A DNA stretch of 62,902 bases from JAZDFC01 sp043808235. GTDB lineage: Bacteria > Bacteroidota > Ignavibacteria > Ignavibacteriales > Melioribacteraceae. The notes below the pieces were generated by a model that was not told the DNA's origin, searched no databases, and saw nothing but the letters and a program-made list of their open reading frames with translations. The position numbers were made by a program, and so were the translations under genes. The DNA is taken from assembly GCA_043808235.1 (NCBI GenBank), contig JAZDFC010000043.1, forward strand, positions 1 to 62,902, given 5' to 3'. Below are positions 17,059 through 25,686 of the stretch, one piece after another; the first letter of the stretch is position 1; each line of letters starts with the position of its first letter.

Positions 17059-17130
17059 TTCTCAGTGAATTAACATAATATTTTTAACCGAACCCTTTTT
17101 AGTTATTCACTGAGAAGGGTTTTTTGTTTT
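17059..17130 (+). promoter_or_regulatory. trp attenuator: antiterminator and terminator hairpins
   Basis: Two exclusive structures are visible. Antiterminator: TTCTCAGTGAAT (17059-17070) pairs perfectly with ATTCACTGAGAA (17105-17116), and the pairing extends inward by three bases past one bulge. Terminator: 17091-17103 pairs with 17109-17121 (AACCCTT with AAGGGTT at the base, 13 pairs including G-T) with a 5-base loop, followed by TTTTTTGTTTT (17120-17130). Both need 17109-17116, so only one can form. The upstream antiterminator arm starts one base after the trpL stop codon, the position needed for control by ribosome position. It regulates the whole trpE-A operon. Confidence 0.88.
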
Positions 17131-17143
17131 AATGAGGTAGATA

Positions 17144-18622
17144 ATGACGTTTGAAGAGTTTAAAAAATATTCAGAATCATTTAACATCATTCCGGTTTAT
17201 GAGAAGATAACCGGCGACTTGCTCACGCCTGTTCTCGCTTATCTAAAGATCAGGGATAAAAATAGAAACTGCTTCCTTCTCGAATCAGTTGAAGGTATCG
17301 GCAGATTAGCCCGGTATTCCTTTATCGGGAAATCACCGTCAAAAATATTTTCTAATCGAGGGAGCGATATTTCAATTTTTGAATACGGCAGCTTCATTAA
17401 ATCATCATCTAACTTTTTTGATTTTTTGCAAAATGAAATCCAACACTATAATTCACCTTCGATAGAAGGGCTACCGGATTTTACGGGCGGCATAGTCGGA
17501 TTTCTCGGTTACGAAAATATTTCCGGAATTGAAGATGTAATTAAATTTACCGGCTCTCATCCGCTCGACACTCCCGATTCTATCTTTGGAATTTACAACA
17601 ACATTATTGCATTCGATCATTACAAACATCAGTTGATAATCATTTCGAATGTTCATCTTGATTCTTCAAATGAACTTGAAAGCCAGTTCAACTCCGCAAA
17701 AGAAATAATTCGAAATATCAAAGACGAATTAACTAAGCCAATTGAATACAAATCCGATTTCAAAATTACAAACGAGAATAACAGCGATTTTAATCCTTCT
17801 GATTATACGAATGGTGTTGAAGCATGCAAAAGAAATATTTACGCAGGCGATGTTTTTCAAATTGTACTTTCGCAAAGATTCCACGCGGATTTCGGCGGCG
17901 ATCTGCTAAATGTCTACCGCGCACTTCGAATTATTAATCCGTCACCGTACATGTATTTCCTCGAACTTGAAAATGATTTTTCAATTATCGGAACTTCCCC
18001 TGAAGATTTATTAAAGGTGAATAACAGAAAAGCGACGATTCTTCCAATAGCGGGAACGAGACGCCGCGGAAGAACAGCGGATGAAGATATTGCCCTCGAA
18101 AAAGAGTTAATTAATGATCCAAAGGAAATTGCCGAGCATGTAATGCTTGTCGACTTGGCGCGAAACGATCTCGGAAGAATTTGCGAATTCGACAGTGTGA
18201 AAGTTGTTGAAGAAATGAACATCCATCGATTCTCACATGTGATGCATATAGTATCGCGAGTTGAAGGCAAACTTGAAAATGACAAAGACTGCATCGATGC
18301 ACTGAAAGCAAGTTTCCCGGCTGGCACAGTTACCGGAGCGCCTAAAATCAGAGCCATCCAACTCTTGAATGATTATGAAAATTTAACACGAAACGTTTAC
18401 GCGGGCGCAGTCGGTTACATCGATTTCAAAGGCAACCTCGATATGTGCATCGCAATAAGAACTTTGTTTGCGAAGGGAAATAAAATTTTCTGGCAAGCCG
18501 GAGCGGGAATTGTAGCCGATAGTCAGCCGGAACTTGAATTGAAAGAAATTAAAAATAAATCAGCCGTACTTTTAAGCGCTTTAAAATACGCAGAGGTGAT
18601 TGATGAAAATATTAATTATTGA
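17144..18622 (+). CDS. trpE: Anthranilate synthase component I
   Basis: This 492-aa enzyme converts chorismate and ammonia to anthranilate, the first committed step to tryptophan. The N-terminal part has the allosteric Trp-binding segment (FLLESVEGIGRLARYSFIG, about residues 42-60, the LLES motif). The chorismate-binding domain shows VFQIVLSQRF, SPEDLL, LPIAGTRRRG and PAGTVTGAPKIRA. Feedback inhibition by Trp is therefore expected on top of attenuation. GAGGTAG precedes the ATG. Its 3' end overlaps trpG by 20 bases, which suggests coupled translation and 1:1 output. Confidence 0.97.
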   Translation: MTFEEFKKYSESFNIIPVYEKITGDLLTPVLAYLKIRDKNRNCFLLESVEGIGRLARYSFIGKSPSKIFSNRGSDISIFEYGSFIKSSSNFFDFLQNEIQHYNSPSIEGLPDFTGGIVGFLGYENISGIEDVIKFTGSHPLDTPDSIFGIYNNIIAFDHYKHQLIIISNVHLDSSNELESQFNSAKEIIRNIKDELTKPIEYKSDFKITNENNSDFNPSDYTNGVEACKRNIYAGDVFQIVLSQRFHADFGGDLLNVYRALRIINPSPYMYFLELENDFSIIGTSPEDLLKVNNRKATILPIAGTRRRGRTADEDIALEKELINDPKEIAEHVMLVDLARNDLGRICEFDSVKVVEEMNIHRFSHVMHIVSRVEGKLENDKDCIDALKASFPAGTVTGAPKIRAIQLLNDYENLTRNVYAGAVGYIDFKGNLDMCIAIRTLFAKGNKIFWQAGAGIVADSQPELELKEIKNKSAVLLSALKYAEVIDENINY

Positions 18623-19172
18623 TAATTACGATTCATTCACGTTTAACCTTGTGCAGCTCATCGGACGGTTTACAAAGGATGTAATTGTTAAACGAAACGA
18701 CAGGATTACTATCAATGAAATTGTATCGATGGCGCCGGATAAAATTGTGATTTCGCCGGGACCCGGCAGACCTGAAGATTCGAATGTGTCGCTCAAAGTG
18801 ATTTCCGAACTCGGCAAAACAATCCCGGTACTCGGCGTATGTCTCGGTCACCAGGCAATCGGATTAACATTCGGCGGCAAAGTAGTCAACGCTCCGGAGT
18901 TGATGCATGGTAAATCATCCCACATAAAACATGATGGTAATAAAATTTTTAAAAATGTCGAGCAAGGTTTCAAAGCCGGGAGATATCACTCGCTGGTAAT
19001 TCAGCAAAACGATTTCCCGGATGTATTAGAAATCTCTGCATTAACGGACGACGGAAGCATTATTATGGGTGTGCGACATAAAAATTATGCGATTGAAGGT
19101 ATTCAGTTTCATCCCGAATCGGTGCTAACACCAAGCGGAGAAAAATTAATTAAAAACTGGTTGGAACTATGA
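18603..19172 (+). CDS. trpG: Anthranilate synthase component II (glutamine amidotransferase)
   Basis: This 189-aa class I glutaminase supplies ammonia to TrpE. The catalytic Cys lies in VLGVCLGHQAIG (about residue 79), and His and Glu in IQFHPESVLT (near 170). ISPGPGRPEDS is the oxyanion-loop motif. I chose the second of two possible starts (ATG 18603 after GAGGTGATTG) rather than the TTG at 18600. It overlaps trpE by 20 bases and trpD by 4 (ATGA). It makes a useful contrast with the triad-less HisH-like protein at 27795. Confidence 0.97.
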   Translation: MKILIIDNYDSFTFNLVQLIGRFTKDVIVKRNDRITINEIVSMAPDKIVISPGPGRPEDSNVSLKVISELGKTIPVLGVCLGHQAIGLTFGGKVVNAPELMHGKSSHIKHDGNKIFKNVEQGFKAGRYHSLVIQQNDFPDVLEISALTDDGSIIMGVRHKNYAIEGIQFHPESVLTPSGEKLIKNWLEL

Positions 19173-20188
19173 AAGAACAACTTGAAAAAATAATTGAAGG
19201 TGCAAACCTTACATTCGACGAAGCATACAATGTTATGTATTCGATAATGAGCGGGAACGAAAATAATTCTCGTATCGCTTCGCTGCTCACCGCCTTGAAA
19301 ATAAAGGGCGAGACACATGAGGAAGTCGCAGGCCTTGTAAAAGCAATGCGAGAGAAAGTAATCAAAATTAATTGCGATGATGAAAATGTAATCGATGTGT
19401 GCGGAACCGGCGGCGATGGGTCCGGCACATTCAATATTTCAACTGCGGTTGGATTTGTAGTTGCAGGCGCGGGAGTGAAAGTAGCTAAACACGGCAACCG
19501 TTCCATTTCAAGTAAAAGCGGGAGTTCGGATGTTCTGCACGAACTTGGAGTGGATGTTCAACTTACACCCGAACTTTCTGAGAAAGCGTTGAATGAAATC
19601 GGAATAGCATTTTTATTTGCGCCGCTTTATCATCCCGCGATGAAGCATGTCGCTCCAATTCGTAAGGAACTCGAATTTAGATCCATTTTCAATATTCTTG
19701 GACCATTAACAAATCCAGCCGGTACAAAACGGCAGTTGATCGGTACGTTTAATACTCACACCGCAAAGTTAATGTCTGAAGCTACTAAACTTCTCGACAT
19801 GAAAAAAGTTTGTTTCGTGTGCACCGATAACAAATACGACGAAATTAGTTTGACACATCCAACAGACGTAATCGAAACGATGGAAAACAACGGAATGTAT
19901 TTTTATCAGCTTTCAAACGAATCCTTCGACTTTCCGAAAACTGAATTGCCGCAGATACAAGGCGGATCGGCAAAAGAGAATGCGGAGATTATTCACAAAA
20001 TATTTTCCGATAAAGAAAAGAGCGCTCCGTATTACGTGGTTGCCGCTAATGCCGCATTAGCATTGAAAGCCGCCGGTGTATCGAACGATTTGAAAGAGTG
20101 CACCGATATTGCAGAAGATTCAATTCTATCAGGCAAAACTCTAAGTAAACTAAACGAGTTGAAAGAATTCGGGGATAAAAACAAATGA
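19169..20188 (+). CDS. trpD: Anthranilate phosphoribosyltransferase
   Basis: This 339-aa enzyme joins anthranilate to PRPP. The PRPP-binding motif is CGTGGDGSGTFNIST (about residues 78-92), followed by KHGNRSISSKSGSSDVLHELG, FAPLYHPAMKHV and FNILGPLTNPA. It is full length for the family. Its start overlaps the trpG stop (ATGA) and its stop overlaps trpC (ATGA), so it is translationally coupled on both sides. Confidence 0.97.
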   Translation: MKEQLEKIIEGANLTFDEAYNVMYSIMSGNENNSRIASLLTALKIKGETHEEVAGLVKAMREKVIKINCDDENVIDVCGTGGDGSGTFNISTAVGFVVAGAGVKVAKHGNRSISSKSGSSDVLHELGVDVQLTPELSEKALNEIGIAFLFAPLYHPAMKHVAPIRKELEFRSIFNILGPLTNPAGTKRQLIGTFNTHTAKLMSEATKLLDMKKVCFVCTDNKYDEISLTHPTDVIETMENNGMYFYQLSNESFDFPKTELPQIQGGSAKENAEIIHKIFSDKEKSAPYYVVAANAALALKAAGVSNDLKECTDIAEDSILSGKTLSKLNELKEFGDKNK

Positions 20189-20982
20189 CAATTCTCGAAC
20201 AAATAGTTGAAGTGAAAAAGGAAGAGGTAAAAATTCTCAAACGGGATTTTTCGGTCAGCAGATTTTCCGATTGCGAATTCTTTGCGAGAAGGCCAATCAG
20301 TCTCATGAATAAGTTTGAAACAGAAAAAGGATTATCCATAATTGCCGAGATAAAAAAAGCGAGTCCTTCGAAAGGAATAATCAAAGAGAATTTTAATCAC
20401 ATCGAGATAGCAAATGTTTATTTTGAAAATAATGTCGAAGCAGTTTCGGTACTTACCGACGAGAAGTTTTTTCGCGGAAACACAAAATATTTGAATGAGA
20501 TAGCCCGTTTCAAATCGGCTCCACTTTTACGGAAGGATTTTATAATCGATGCAATGCAGGTGTATCAATCAAAATCAATTGGCGCGGATTTGATTTTATT
20601 AATCGCTGAAATTCTTTCTCCGGTTCAAATTTCCGAATTGACCTCAGCGGCTCACGAACTGGGACTCGAAGTGCTGCTCGAACTTCATTCCGACACCCAA
20701 ATTCCAAAAATTAATTTTAACACGAATAAACTAATCGGTATCAACAACCGGAACCTCGATACTTTCCAGGTTGATTTATCCACGACGGGTAACATTTCCA
20801 AACAATTACCGGAATATGTACACGTTGTTTCGGAAAGCGGAATAAAAACTAAAACAGATATCGACTTGCTGAAAAATGAAACCGGTGCCAATGCAATTTT
20901 GGTCGGTGAACATTTGATGTCGGCGAATAATCTCGATTCATCGCTAAAAGAATTAATAGGCTGGTGCAAAAATGAGAATTAA
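20185..20982 (+). CDS. trpC: Indole-3-glycerol phosphate synthase
   Basis: This 265-aa TIM-barrel enzyme makes indole-3-glycerol phosphate. Signatures are IIAEIKKASPSKG (catalytic Lys near residue 54), VLTDEKFFRG, LLRKDFIID (catalytic Lys near 115), IGINNRNLDTF and VSESGIKT. It is a separate protein here rather than fused to TrpF as in enterics. It overlaps trpD by 4 bases and trpF by 11. Confidence 0.97.
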   Translation: MTILEQIVEVKKEEVKILKRDFSVSRFSDCEFFARRPISLMNKFETEKGLSIIAEIKKASPSKGIIKENFNHIEIANVYFENNVEAVSVLTDEKFFRGNTKYLNEIARFKSAPLLRKDFIIDAMQVYQSKSIGADLILLIAEILSPVQISELTSAAHELGLEVLLELHSDTQIPKINFNTNKLIGINNRNLDTFQVDLSTTGNISKQLPEYVHVVSESGIKTKTDIDLLKNETGANAILVGEHLMSANNLDSSLKELIGWCKNEN

Positions 20983-21583
20983 AATCTGTGGAATAACAAA
21001 TTACGAAGACGCGAAACTCTGCTGCGACTGCGGCGCTGACGCTCTCGGTTTCATCTTTTACGAAAAGAGCAAACGATTCGTAAGCATTGACGAAGCAAAA
21101 TCGATAATCCAAAAATTACCGGCATTCGTTTCGAAGATAGGCGTATTCATCAATGAAGATTCAAAAAAAATAAACGACATCGCACGCGAAATAAAACTGA
21201 CCGGAGTTCAACTGCATGGCGAAGAAACGCCGGAGTTCGCGGAGAGCATATTACTCCCGGTTATAAAAGGATTCCGTGTGAGCGAAGAATTCGATTTTTC
21301 GATTACGGATAAATATCCCGGATGCAAATTTCTATTAGATACATATTCAACAAAAGAATACGGCGGAACGGGACAAACATTCGATTGGGAAATAATCCCG
21401 ATGAAAATTCGCAAGACTATAATCTTAGCCGGAGGAGTTTCATCCTCGAACATTGAACACATATTCAAAACCGTAAAGCCCGTGGCTGTGGACGTTTCAT
21501 CGTCGCTCGAAATTAAACCGGGCATAAAAGACGAATCGAAAGTAAAATCATTTTTCGAAATTTTTAATTCACTCAGGAGATAA
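20972..21583 (+). CDS. trpF: Phosphoribosylanthranilate isomerase
   Basis: This 203-aa TIM barrel does the Amadori rearrangement of phosphoribosylanthranilate. The start MRIKICGITNYEDA carries the catalytic Cys (residue 6), and the phosphate site is seen in GFIFYEKSKRFV and ILAGGVSSSNI; a catalytic Asp lies in KFLLDTYS (near 122). It overlaps the end of trpC by 11 bases and is followed after 2 bases by the DAHP synthase gene. Confidence 0.96.
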   Translation: MRIKICGITNYEDAKLCCDCGADALGFIFYEKSKRFVSIDEAKSIIQKLPAFVSKIGVFINEDSKKINDIAREIKLTGVQLHGEETPEFAESILLPVIKGFRVSEEFDFSITDKYPGCKFLLDTYSTKEYGGTGQTFDWEIIPMKIRKTIILAGGVSSSNIEHIFKTVKPVAVDVSSSLEIKPGIKDESKVKSFFEIFNSLRR

Positions 21584-21585
21584 AC

Positions 21586-22608
21586 ATGCTTATAATATTG
21601 GGACTCGATTCCCCAAGAGAAGACGTAGATAAAATAAAAGAGAAAATTAGAAACCTCGGATGCACACCCCATGAAATTCCTGGCGCATCGAAATTAGCGA
21701 TTGGAATAACCGGACCAACCAATTTGTTAAAAGAAGAAGACTTTCAAATGATGCATGCGGTACAGGAAGTATTGCGCGTTTCGAAAAAATATAAACTCGT
21801 TAGCCGCGAAATGAAAAGCGATGACACAGTAATTAACATCAACAATCAATTGGTTGGAAGCGGTCAACTGAGCATTATCGCCGGTCCATGCTCGGTGGAA
21901 AGCCGCGATAAAACTTTTGAGATTGCAGGTCAATTAGCTGAAATGGGAATTAAATTTTTTAGAGCCGGCGCATACAAACCACGTTCAAGCCCGTATACAT
22001 TTCAGGGAATGAAAGAAAAGGGTCTTGAAATTCTTGCCGATGTAAAAAAGGAATTCGGATTGAACATAGTCACGGAAGTGTTGAATCAAACAACCGTAAA
22101 ACAAGTCGGCGAAGTAGCGGATGTTTTACAAATCGGCGCGCGCAACATGCAAAACTTTGCGCTGCTCGAAGAAGTAGCGCAATTACACAAACCTGTTTTA
22201 TTGAAGCGCGGAATGTCCGCGACCGTTGAAGACTTATTTTTAAGCGCCGAGTATATTGTTGCGCAAGATAACTATAACGTCATTTTGTGCGAACGAGGAA
22301 TTCGAACATTTGAAACAGCAACACGTAACACCCTGGATTTGAATGCCGTGCCTGTAATTAAAAAAAATTCACATCTTCCGATAATCGTTGATCCTTCGCA
22401 CGGTGTGGGTATCTGGGATAAAGTGCCGGCTATGGCTATGGCTGCTATAGCAGCCGGTGCCGATGGATTGATGATCGAGGTTCATCAAAATCCGGAAGAA
22501 GCGTTATCGGATGGTTTTCAATCTCTCTCTCCAAAATTATTTAAAGATTTGTTGGATAAAATCACACAGTTAGCTCCTATCGTAAATAAAGAATTGGTAT
22601 TAAAATGA
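21586..22608 (+). CDS. aroF: DAHP synthase, type I-beta with N-terminal ferredoxin-like regulatory domain
   Basis: This 340-aa enzyme condenses PEP and erythrose 4-phosphate, the entry to the shikimate pathway. Residues 1-75 form the small ferredoxin-like domain (LGLDSPREDVDKIKEKIR) found in Thermotoga-type enzymes, where it gives feedback control by Tyr/Phe. The catalytic barrel follows: IAGPCSVES (about residue 98), FRAGAYKPRSSPYTFQG, LLKRGMSAT and IIVDPSHGVG. Its place between trpF and trpB puts chorismate supply under the same Trp attenuator. It overlaps trpB by 4 bases. Confidence 0.95.
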   Translation: MLIILGLDSPREDVDKIKEKIRNLGCTPHEIPGASKLAIGITGPTNLLKEEDFQMMHAVQEVLRVSKKYKLVSREMKSDDTVININNQLVGSGQLSIIAGPCSVESRDKTFEIAGQLAEMGIKFFRAGAYKPRSSPYTFQGMKEKGLEILADVKKEFGLNIVTEVLNQTTVKQVGEVADVLQIGARNMQNFALLEEVAQLHKPVLLKRGMSATVEDLFLSAEYIVAQDNYNVILCERGIRTFETATRNTLDLNAVPVIKKNSHLPIIVDPSHGVGIWDKVPAMAMAAIAAGADGLMIEVHQNPEEALSDGFQSLSPKLFKDLLDKITQLAPIVNKELVLK

Positions 22609-23813
22609 TCACACACAAAAAATATTCATTCCCCGACCACAGCGGAAAATTTGGAGAGTACGGCGGCAAATATGTTCCGGAAACTTTGATGCCCGCACTG
22701 TATGAGTTGGAAGAAGTGTACAATCAATTGAAGGATGATCCGGAATTTCTGCATGAATTAAACACGCTTCAAAAAGAGTATAACGGGCGCCCCACTCCAC
22801 TCACGTTTGCCAATCGGTTAACCGAACATTACGGCAAGGCAAAAATTTATATGAAGCGCGAAGACTTGTGCCATACCGGCGCGCATAAATTGAATAACGC
22901 GCTCGGGCAAATTTTACTAGCAAAGAAATTAAAGAAAACAAGAATCATTGCCGAGACCGGCGCCGGGCAGCATGGAGTAGCAACTGCAACTGTCTGCGCC
23001 AAGTTCGGATTTAAGTGTGTTGTGTATATGGGCGAAGTAGATATCGAGAGACAAATGCCGAATGTTTTCCGGATGAAAATGCTCGGCGCGGAAGTAGTAC
23101 CGGTAACTTCGGGAAGCAAGACATTGAAAGATGCGACGAATGAAGCCATCCGTGATTGGGTGTCGAACGTGAATGATACTCATTACATCATCGGTTCGGT
23201 TGTCGGTCCGCATCCGTATCCAAAGATCGTTCGCGACTTTCAATCGATCATCGGCATCGAGACAAAAGAGCAAATTTTAATCCACGAAAATCGCTTGCCG
23301 GACTATATTGTTGCTTGTGTGGGCGGCGGTTCAAATTCAATCGGTATTTTTTATCCTTTCGTTGATAATCCCGAAACAAAATTAATAGGAGTTGAGGCAG
23401 GCGGTTTCGGGTTAAACACAAACCTGCACTGCGCTACGCTTTCAGTAGGCGAGCCTGGAATTTTCCAGGGAATGAAAACATACATTCTTCAAACTGAAGA
23501 CGGGCAGATAGCCGAAGTGCATTCAATTTCCGCGGGACTGGATTATCCCGGCGTTGGACCCGAACATTCACTTTTAAAAGACATACAAAGAGTTCAATAT
23601 AATTCGATAACCGACGATGAAGCGCTTGCGGCAACAATGCGGCTTACAAAATTAGAAGGAATAATCCCCGCACTTGAGTCCGCACATGCATTTGCTCATC
23701 TCGAATATCTCATGCCGCAAACTAAGAAGGACGAGATAGTTATCGTAAATCTAAGCGGACGTGGCGATAAGGACTTGAATACAATTATCAATAAAGTTGG
23801 AGAACATTTTTAA
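22605..23813 (+). CDS. trpB: Tryptophan synthase beta chain
   Basis: This 402-aa PLP enzyme joins indole and serine. It is of the TrpB1 type: FGEYGGKYVPETLMPAL at the start, the PLP Lys in CHTGAHKLNNALGQ (near residue 92), AETGAGQHGVATA, the glycine-rich phosphate loop CVGGGSNSIG and NLSGRGDKD at the end. It is coupled to aroF (ATGA overlap) and to trpA (1-base overlap, TAATG). Confidence 0.97.
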   Translation: MITHKKYSFPDHSGKFGEYGGKYVPETLMPALYELEEVYNQLKDDPEFLHELNTLQKEYNGRPTPLTFANRLTEHYGKAKIYMKREDLCHTGAHKLNNALGQILLAKKLKKTRIIAETGAGQHGVATATVCAKFGFKCVVYMGEVDIERQMPNVFRMKMLGAEVVPVTSGSKTLKDATNEAIRDWVSNVNDTHYIIGSVVGPHPYPKIVRDFQSIIGIETKEQILIHENRLPDYIVACVGGGSNSIGIFYPFVDNPETKLIGVEAGGFGLNTNLHCATLSVGEPGIFQGMKTYILQTEDGQIAEVHSISAGLDYPGVGPEHSLLKDIQRVQYNSITDDEALAATMRLTKLEGIIPALESAHAFAHLEYLMPQTKKDEIVIVNLSGRGDKDLNTIINKVGEHF

Positions 23814-24604
23814 TGTCGGCTATTAAAAAACATATTGAAAATATTAATCTTTCCGGAAGAAAAGCTTTATCTGTTTACTTGACTTCGGGATTTCCAAACA
23901 AAAATAATTTTACCGACCTTGCGTTAAGAGTATTTGATGCCGGCGCAGATATTATCGAAATCGGAATTCCATTCAGCGATCCGCTGGCAGATGGACCGGT
24001 AATTCAGGCATCATCAAAAGCCGCGCTTGATGACGGAATAAATTTGAAACAGACATTGAAGTATGCCGGTGAAATCAAAAGTAAAATTTCCAAACCGGTG
24101 ATTTTGATGGGATATGCAAACCCGATTTTAAAATACGGTTTGAAAAATTTCATTACCGATTCCCTTAACAGCGGCATCGACGGAATAATTGTACCCGATG
24201 TTCCTATCGAGGAATACGATTCATTTTTTTCGGAGGATAGGGGGATTCTTGATACAATACTTTTAACCACGCCAACATCTTCGATAGAAAGAATAAAGAC
24301 AATTGATTCAAAAAGTTCGGGTTTTGTTTACTGCGTAAGTGTAATAGGTACAACCGGAATGCGAAAAGTATTCGGGCAAGACGTGCTGAATAATTTGCAG
24401 CGCACATATGCGAACATTGAGAAGAATAAAATGATGATTGGATTCGGAATAGGCAGCGCGGAAAGCGTTAAAATATTTTCACCCTACTGCGACGGATTGA
24501 TTGTAGGCAGCGCAGTAATTAAAAGTTTGTTCGATGATGATCCTGTTTACAGCCGTACAACAAAACTTGTAAGCGAATTAAGCGAAGTGTGCGGTAAAAA
24601 CTAA
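23813..24604 (+). CDS. trpA: Tryptophan synthase alpha chain
   Basis: This 263-aa TIM barrel cleaves indole-3-glycerol phosphate and channels indole to TrpB. The catalytic Glu is in IEIGIPFSDPLADGP (near residue 48) and the Asp in GIIVPDVPIEE. CVSVIGTTGMRKVF and GFGIGSAESV form the substrate loops. It is the last gene of the operon; I see no clear terminator right after it. Confidence 0.96.
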   Translation: MSAIKKHIENINLSGRKALSVYLTSGFPNKNNFTDLALRVFDAGADIIEIGIPFSDPLADGPVIQASSKAALDDGINLKQTLKYAGEIKSKISKPVILMGYANPILKYGLKNFITDSLNSGIDGIIVPDVPIEEYDSFFSEDRGILDTILLTTPTSSIERIKTIDSKSSGFVYCVSVIGTTGMRKVFGQDVLNNLQRTYANIEKNKMMIGFGIGSAESVKIFSPYCDGLIVGSAVIKSLFDDDPVYSRTTKLVSELSEVCGKN

Positions 24605-24935
24605 GAGGATGTTTTCTGTAATTGATAGATTGGAAGACTGGCAAAAAGGTTCGTCGTTCAAGTAAAGAATAATGGAATTGGCGAATTATTGAATTACCGG
24701 ATTAACGAATTGACAGGATGCCGGGTTGAACTGGTTGTTTGTTCGGTTTGGATGTCAGGCCGTTTTAAAAATAATTAACCACAATAGACACGAAGGATTT
24801 TCACAAAAGCACACGAAGAATCCATCCTTCGTGAACTTCGTGCTTACCTTAGAGCGACTTTGTGGTAAAGATAGAAACAGTTCAACGTTTTAGATTACGG
24901 TTGAATAATTAAATAAAATATGGCATTTTTATTCT
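24605..24935. repeat. Non-coding stretch with an imperfect palindrome built of TTCGTG-type units
   Basis: No ORF is supported in these 331 bases. From 24778 (ACCACAA) to 24866 (TTTGTGGT) there is a hyphenated inverted repeat. The left arm has ACACGAAGGAT; the right arm has ATCCTTCGTGAACTTCGTGC, with TTCGTG repeated every 9-10 bases. It resembles the element at 60248-60333 in layout. Confidence 0.55.
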
Positions 24936-25232
24936 ATGAATAAGGATTTGAATGAAATATTGTTAGTTCTTCGGGAACTTCTCCCCTACATCAGCCAAAT
25001 GTATGGAGTATCTACAGTTGAAGTATTTGGCTCTTATGTTAGAAACCAACAAAGGAATAACAGCGACGTAGATATTCTTGTTTCCTTCTCAAAAGTGCCT
25101 ACCTTAATAAAGTTTGTTGAATTAAAAAATTATCTTTCGGATAGATTACAACTTAATGTTGACCTGGTAATGAAGGAATCATTAAAACCAAGAATCGGTC
25201 AAAATATTTTAAATGAAGCTGTAACCGTATGA
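24936..25232 (+). CDS. mntA: MntA-like nucleotidyltransferase (antitoxin of the HepT/MntA type)
   Basis: This 98-aa minimal nucleotidyltransferase has the motif G-S-x10-D-x-D (FGSYVRNQQRNNSDVDILV, residues about 31-49). In characterised HepT/MntA systems the MNT enzyme polyadenylates HepT, a HEPN RNase, and so silences it. The active-site residues are intact. The downstream hepT, coupled by an ATGA overlap, is internally deleted, so the antitoxin has probably lost its target. Confidence 0.88.
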   Translation: MNKDLNEILLVLRELLPYISQMYGVSTVEVFGSYVRNQQRNNSDVDILVSFSKVPTLIKFVELKNYLSDRLQLNVDLVMKESLKPRIGQNILNEAVTV

Positions 25233-25369
25233 AAAATCAAAGGGATTATTTAGACTACCTCAATGACATATACGATTCCATAAATAAAGGTATATTATTC
25301 ATTAACGAAAGTTTTCCAATATTGAAAGAAAGAATTGGAAAATTAATTATGGATTTGAGCAAAGAATAA
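25229..25369 (+). pseudogene. hepT: hepT remnant with internal in-frame deletion
   Basis: This 46-codon ORF starts in an ATGA overlap with mntA. Residues 1-27 (RDYLDYLNDIYDSINKGILF) match the first helix of HEPN-type HepT toxins. Residues about 29-42 (FPILKERIGKLI) match the extreme C-terminus of the family (normally LP.LKEQIE.LL near residue 105). The middle, about 60-70 residues with the R-x4-6-H RNase motif, is missing without loss of frame. The product cannot be an active RNase. It could be a harmless relic or a short protein that still binds MntA. Confidence 0.7.
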
Positions 25370-25686
25370 AACTATTGCTTCTTTGATCCGGCGGAAATCC
25401 ATGAAAGCGGAATAAAGAAAGCAGCACCTTCAAATTAGTATAAAATTGATTGTTCGTTGTTTTATAAATGCAGCGCCGCTTCCGTCTCCGGCGGGAAAGG
25501 TAAGTTGGTTTTGAGGGGTGGAATTTTAAAATTTTATCCCGGGTGGAGAAATGGAAATCGTTATAAGCCTAGCAGGTAATGATAAATTATGGTTGAAATC
25601 CTTTCTGAATATAAATACAAAAAAAAGGAATCGGGGTTTTAATCACACTAATAAATGACATTTTTAACTTTTCAAAATGGAATACA
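25370..25686. repeat. Non-coding stretch with repeat copy A (about 25450-25517)
   Basis: No ORF is seen. About 25450-25517 (TGTTTTATAAATGCAGCGCC, then a CCG-rich part, then AAGTTGGTTTTG) aligns with 27701-27770 over about 70 bases with few gaps. Copy A lies before, and copy B after, the two-gene module 25687-27626. Confidence 0.55.
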
